From: Chitinophagaceae bacterium
GTDB lineage: Bacteria > Bacteroidota > Bacteroidia > Chitinophagales > Chitinophagaceae
Reading direction: 5' to 3'
NCBI GenBank assembly: GCA_023251255.1
Contig: JAHEZD010000049.1
Location: 7,304-41,228 of the forward strand
DNA: 33,925 bases
The notes under the pieces were generated by a model. The model saw only the letters and a program-made list of their open reading frames with translations, had not been told where the DNA came from and did not search any database. Both the position numbers and the translations under genes were made by a program. Of this stretch, positions 30,597 to 33,925 are shown piece by piece (position 1 is the stretch's first letter; every line of letters begins with the position of its first letter).

Positions 30597-33119
30597 TTAT
30601 TCAAACAATTCTGTTTGATTGGTAGGCTCTTCCTTGGGCCGCTCTTCCCAGCTCATTTCAACAGTTTTGCTATAGTCCATCAGTTTTGCGCCCACTGCTT
30701 TCCAGCCCATCACTTCCACCATCTTGGCAATCTTGAACTTGGCTTTCCGTACGGTGGTACCGCGACCAGTTTGTACTGCCAATATTGGTTCCTCGTCGGT
30801 AGTGGCAGCTTCCAGCACATTGCCATTGCCTTCCTTGATGAAAAGGAACCTTGATTTCAACGTGGAAGTCTCAATTTTGAAACGCTTCACATTGTACTGG
30901 CCCTTGTCATTGTCCAGATAAACTGCCGTAATGATTTTCTCCGGATTGAACTTTTCAATCAGCAATATTTTCTCCGCATCAAAACGCTGGGTCAGTTCCG
31001 TATCCGTTATTTCGTAATTGCCATCGGTGTACAGTACCAGTAGCTTATCATCTTCAAACATGCCGAGGTATTGCCCCCTCTCCTCATGGTTCAAACGTCC
31101 ATACACATCATCAAACCAGAGTTTCACACCGCTCAAAGTACTTCTTCCTGCTTCTTTGAAGCGGACCTGCTTGATAGGGTATTTGGTAGCAATATTTCCC
31201 TGTGAACTCCTCCCCTTGATTTCCATCTCCTCAAAATAAAAATCCAGCTCTTTCTTTTTGGCAGAACAGTTAGGGCTCAGTGTAATCTTCACCACTTCGG
31301 CTTCACCATTGGCGTTGGAAGAGAAGTAATGGACCTTGCTTTTATCTGCTCCCTTGGTCAGGTCATATTCCTTGTCCCTGGTGATGCCTGTTACATTGAA
31401 ACGCTTGGCATAGCTATTGCCACTGGCAGCATCCACATAAATCATATTGTAGGTGGTACGTTCATCATTCTTCTTGAAGATGGCCGCATGGATAATGTCC
31501 TTACCAATAAACATCTTGTCGCCTACCTTCACCACTTTCATGATGCCACGCTTGGTAAACACAATGATATCGTCAATATCGCTGCACTCAAACAGCAGTT
31601 CGTCCTTCTTCAAGCTTGTTCCCACAAACCCCTCTTCACGATTGACATACAATTTGGTATTGGCAATGGCAATCTGCTGTACTTTAATGGTGTCGAACAG
31701 TTTGATTTCCGTTTTGCGTTCCCTGCCCTTGCCATATTTCTTGAGCAATGTTTCAAAGTAAGCAATCGCAAACTCCGTCAAGTGTTCCAGGTCATAGTTC
31801 ACCTGGTTGATGTCTGCTTCAATGCCCTTGATCTGCTCATTCAAATCATCAATATCCAGTTTGTAGATCCGCCTAACGGGTTTCTCTGTCAACTTCAGGA
31901 TATCTTCACGGGTAATGGCCTTGCGTTTCAGTTTCTTGATAAAAGGTTGGAAAGCTTTGTCTATGGCTTCCAGTACCTTTTCCCAGTTCTCATGGCGCTG
32001 CTCCAGCTCCTTGTATATCTTCTCCTCAAAGAATATTTTCTCCAAAGATGTATAGTGCCATTTGTCTTCCAGTTCGCCCAGCTTGATTTCCAGTTCACGC
32101 TGCAGCAAATGCTTTGTCCTGTCCACAGAAATCTTCAGCAGTTCCTGTACACCTACAAACTTGGGTTTATGGTCTTCAATGATACAGGCATTGGGGCTGA
32201 TGCTCACTTCACAATCCGTGAAGGCATACAGTGCATCAATGGTAATATCACTGCTCATGCCCGGCGTCAGGTCCACCTGTATCTCCACGTTCTTACCTGT
32301 AAACTCCGTAAGCTTCTTGATTTTTATTTTGCCCGCATCGTTGGCCTTGGTGATGCTTTCACAAAGCTGTGAAACCGTTACACCATATGGCACATCACGG
32401 ATAATCAAGCTCTTCTTGTCAAGTTCCTCAATGATGCAGCGGACCTTTACTTTACCGCTACGCTTTCCTTCATTGTAGTTGGTCACATCCACCATGCCAC
32501 CTGTTTGGAAATCAGGGTACAGTTCAAACTTCCTGCCCTTCAAATATTTGATGGCTGCATCAATGACCTCACAGAAATTATGCGGCAATATCTTGGTGCT
32601 CAAGCCCACGGCTATACCATCGGCACCCTGTGCCAATAGCAGGGGGAACTTCATGGGCAGGGTAACAGGCTCGTTCTTCCTGCCATCATAGCTCAATTGC
32701 CATTCGGTGGTCTTGCCGTTGAATGCCACGTCCAAAGCAAACTTGCTGAGCCTTGCTTCAATATAACGGGGGGCAGCCGCATCGTCACCCGTCCTTATAT
32801 CGCCCCAGTTACCCTGTGCTTCAATGAGCAGGTCTTTCTGGCCCATGTTCACCAGCGCATCACCAATACTTGCATCACCATGTGGATGGTACTGCATGGC
32901 CTGGCCAATGATATTGGCCACTTTGCTGAAACGGCCATCGTCCATTTCCTTCATGGCATGGAGTATCCTGCGCTGCACGGGCTTCAGGCCATCTTCAATG
33001 GCTGGCACCGCACGTTCCAGAATCACATAAGAAGCATAATCCAGGAACCAGTTCTTGTACTGGCCCTGTACACCACTTTCATTTTCGTAAACCCTGTTTT
33101 CAATTTTCTCTTTTGCCAT
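30597..33119 (-). CDS. parC: DNA topoisomerase IV subunit A (ParC/GyrA family)
   Basis: The 840-residue product is the DNA-breaking subunit of a type IIA topoisomerase, acting with a ParE-type ATPase to unlink chromosomes. The catalytic tyrosine is Y119 in DDAAAPRYIEARL. The quinolone-region helix reads YHPHGDASIGDALVNMGQ (about 77-94). A coiled-coil tower segment lies near 330-480 and a beta-pinwheel C-terminal domain from about 500. The DNA-wrapping GyrA box QRRGGKG is not present in that form; a degenerate KGRSSQGN occurs where it would be expected, which favours ParC over GyrA. The length is close to that of Bacteroidetes ParC. No parE gene is adjacent; upstream on the same strand is a YaeR-type gene beyond a compound hairpin. 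Confidence 0.9.
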   Translation of the reverse strand: MAKEKIENRVYENESGVQGQYKNWFLDYASYVILERAVPAIEDGLKPVQRRILHAMKEMDDGRFSKVANIIGQAMQYHPHGDASIGDALVNMGQKDLLIEAQGNWGDIRTGDDAAAPRYIEARLSKFALDVAFNGKTTEWQLSYDGRKNEPVTLPMKFPLLLAQGADGIAVGLSTKILPHNFCEVIDAAIKYLKGRKFELYPDFQTGGMVDVTNYNEGKRSGKVKVRCIIEELDKKSLIIRDVPYGVTVSQLCESITKANDAGKIKIKKLTEFTGKNVEIQVDLTPGMSSDITIDALYAFTDCEVSISPNACIIEDHKPKFVGVQELLKISVDRTKHLLQRELEIKLGELEDKWHYTSLEKIFFEEKIYKELEQRHENWEKVLEAIDKAFQPFIKKLKRKAITREDILKLTEKPVRRIYKLDIDDLNEQIKGIEADINQVNYDLEHLTEFAIAYFETLLKKYGKGRERKTEIKLFDTIKVQQIAIANTKLYVNREEGFVGTSLKKDELLFECSDIDDIIVFTKRGIMKVVKVGDKMFIGKDIIHAAIFKKNDERTTYNMIYVDAASGNSYAKRFNVTGITRDKEYDLTKGADKSKVHYFSSNANGEAEVVKITLSPNCSAKKKELDFYFEEMEIKGRSSQGNIATKYPIKQVRFKEAGRSTLSGVKLWFDDVYGRLNHEERGQYLGMFEDDKLLVLYTDGNYEITDTELTQRFDAEKILLIEKFNPEKIITAVYLDNDKGQYNVKRFKIETSTLKSRFLFIKEGNGNVLEAATTDEEPILAVQTGRGTTVRKAKFKIAKMVEVMGWKAVGAKLMDYSKTVEMSWEERPKEEPTNQTELFE

Positions 33120-33256
33120 ACCTATCCTTTTAAAGGACTATTAGTTTATTTAAAAATCATTTCTTTTTTGGTGACCAGCAGCAGCACATAAATGAACTGC
33201 AGTGGCGTCGCACTCTTGTACGACATAACATTATTGAGCTTTATCGAAGCGTATGA

Positions 33257-33349
33257 TTTAACACATAGGTTAAGCAAAGAAACAAAGGACACATAGTTTT
33301 AATCGAACACTCTATGTGTCCTTTGTCCCTTATATACCTATGTGTTTAA
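33257..33349. repeat. Compound hairpin, CACATAG palindrome family
   Basis: The outer arms TTTAACACATAGGT (33257-33270) and ACCTATGTGTTTAA (33336-33349) pair at 13 of 14 positions. Inside is a perfect 15-bp stem ACAAAGGACACATAG (33282-33296) / CTATGTGTCCTTTGT (33312-33326) with a 15-nt loop. It starts 3 nt after the YaeR-type stop on the minus strand, so it may act as its terminator. Bacteroidetes genomes carry many such CATAG-rich palindromes. Confidence 0.65.
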
Positions 33350-33352
33350 TTT

Positions 33353-33742
33353 TCATATCTCGTAGAACTCCAATGGCTGCCCATTAGGGTCGTAGAAAAA
33401 CAAAAAACGCTTGCCTGTAAATTCATCAATCCTCACTTCCTGCACATCCACATTTTTACTTTTCAAATAAGCATAGGCTGCATCCACATCCTTCACAGCG
33501 AAAGCCAAATGCCTCAATCCCTTTGCTTCCGGAAAAGATGCCCTTTCACGGAACTCAGGAAAGGAAAACAGTTCAATTTGATAAACACCATTCACACTTA
33601 AATCCAATTTGTATGATTGCCTTTCTTCCCTATAAACTTCTGCTATAATCTCAAAACCCAACACTTCTGTATAGAACTGTTTGCTCAGTTCATAGTTATC
33701 TGTTAGGATAGCTACATGGTGTATGTGTTGAATGTTCAGCAT
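33353..33742 (-). CDS. yaeR: YaeR-type VOC (glyoxalase I-like) metalloprotein
   Basis: The 129-residue cytoplasmic product closely follows the E. coli YaeR / SMU1112c pattern: IHHVAILTDNYELSKQFY, LGFEIIAEVYREERQSYK, NGVYQIELFSFPEF, GLRHLAFAV and FYDPNGQPLEFYEI. Two beta-alpha-beta-beta-beta repeats of the VOC fold are visible. Probable metal ligands are H8 (IHHV), the E of IELFSF, the H of LRHLAF and E125 (PLEFYE). Homologues are glyoxalase I-like, but methylglyoxal activity is not established for the YaeR group. It is followed on the minus strand by a compound hairpin and then parC. Confidence 0.88.
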   Translation of the reverse strand: MLNIQHIHHVAILTDNYELSKQFYTEVLGFEIIAEVYREERQSYKLDLSVNGVYQIELFSFPEFRERASFPEAKGLRHLAFAVKDVDAAYAYLKSKNVDVQEVRIDEFTGKRFLFFYDPNGQPLEFYEI

Positions 33743-33841
33743 TATACTTTTAAGTTCTACAATTTAGTGTGTTTCATTTCAGTTAGGTTGTCAGCCTGAG
33801 TAACCCATGTTTGCTCCGCAAGCAAGCACATTGAAAATGAC

Positions 33842-33925
33842 ACCCGATAGCCATCGGGTTTACCACCAAGACTCAAAGGCACTAAGTTTAAAAAAACGAA
33901 GTTTTTTTCCTTCGTGTCTTGGTGC
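33842..33925. repeat. Palindromic repeat cut by the window's right edge
   Basis: The small hairpin ACCCGAT-N4-ATCGGGT (33842-33859) is followed by a larger inverted repeat, CACCAAGAC (33864-33872) and GTCTTGGTG (33916-33924). Nested inside the latter is AAAAAAAC-GAA-GTTTTTTT (33891-33909). It resembles the CACCAAGACACGAAGG class of intergenic palindromes in Bacteroidetes. Just upstream, TGTCAGCCTGAGTAA near 33790 may be a fragment of the element family at 10017. No gene is seen from 33743 to the end. Confidence 0.5.

Noticed and set aside
31329-32372. A 347-codon open frame on the plus strand opposite parC
   Set aside because: It is a shadow of the parC reading frame, with repetitive hydrophobic codons, no family resemblance and no promoter.

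Overview
The window looks like a chromosomal segment of a Bacteroidota bacterium, most likely from the Chitinophagaceae. The signs are outer-membrane proteins with type IX secretion (T9SS) style C-termini, a TANFOR-like giant surface protein, a two-component propeller kinase of the LytS type, promoter boxes fitting the Bacteroidetes TAnnTTTG pattern, almost no Shine-Dalgarno sequences, and moderate GC content. No rRNA, tRNA, integrase, transposase or CRISPR array was seen.

Layout. 1-4938 (minus strand): the 5' part of a BBP2-type outer-membrane barrel gene, the ammonium transporter amtB and phosphoenolpyruvate carboxylase ppc, separated by strong hairpins. 5212-8771 (plus): a CYTH protein, a lipoprotein, and a secreted subtilisin whose frame is broken by one in-frame TAA. 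8761-11517 (minus): an RsmB-like RNA methyltransferase and odhB, with a palindromic repeat element between them. 11746-17953 (plus): a propeller-type histidine kinase, its LytTR response regulator (overlapping by 1 nt), and a secreted CocE-type hydrolase. 17954-18880: a 927-bp intergenic region rich in structured repeats, including a regular array of inverted half-sites. 18881-27205 (plus): a tight four-gene operon made of a 77-residue T9SS-CTD-like protein, an outer-membrane barrel, a 1469-residue TANFOR-like protein and a five-module FnIII protein, closed by a terminator. 27267-33742: housekeeping genes, namely an A-type Fe-S carrier, a small membrane-anchored protein, a methylmalonyl-CoA mutase large subunit, an AHSA1-like protein, parC and a YaeR-type VOC protein.

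Main finding. Two promoter regions, one before the CocE hydrolase and one before the four-gene operon, share a pair of 9-bp direct repeats (TTACTCAAA / TTWCTCAAA) with a 21-bp period. In both, exactly 28 nt separate the second repeat from a TAnnTTTA box. A 9-12-9 direct repeat is the usual architecture of LytTR-domain binding sites, and the LytTR regulator gene ends 9 nt before the first site. The sequence therefore suggests a local regulon: sensor kinase, LytTR regulator, secreted hydrolase, and an envelope operon that I cannot match to a named system.

Other notable items: three copies of a 36-bp unit with 8-bp inverted ends, placed exactly 40 bp apart; interspersed palindromic elements whose outer arms differ between copies yet stay complementary within each copy; a subtilisin stop codon best explained by two nearly adjacent compensating indels; and a PEP carboxylase ending in RNSA in place of the usual (Q/R)NTG.
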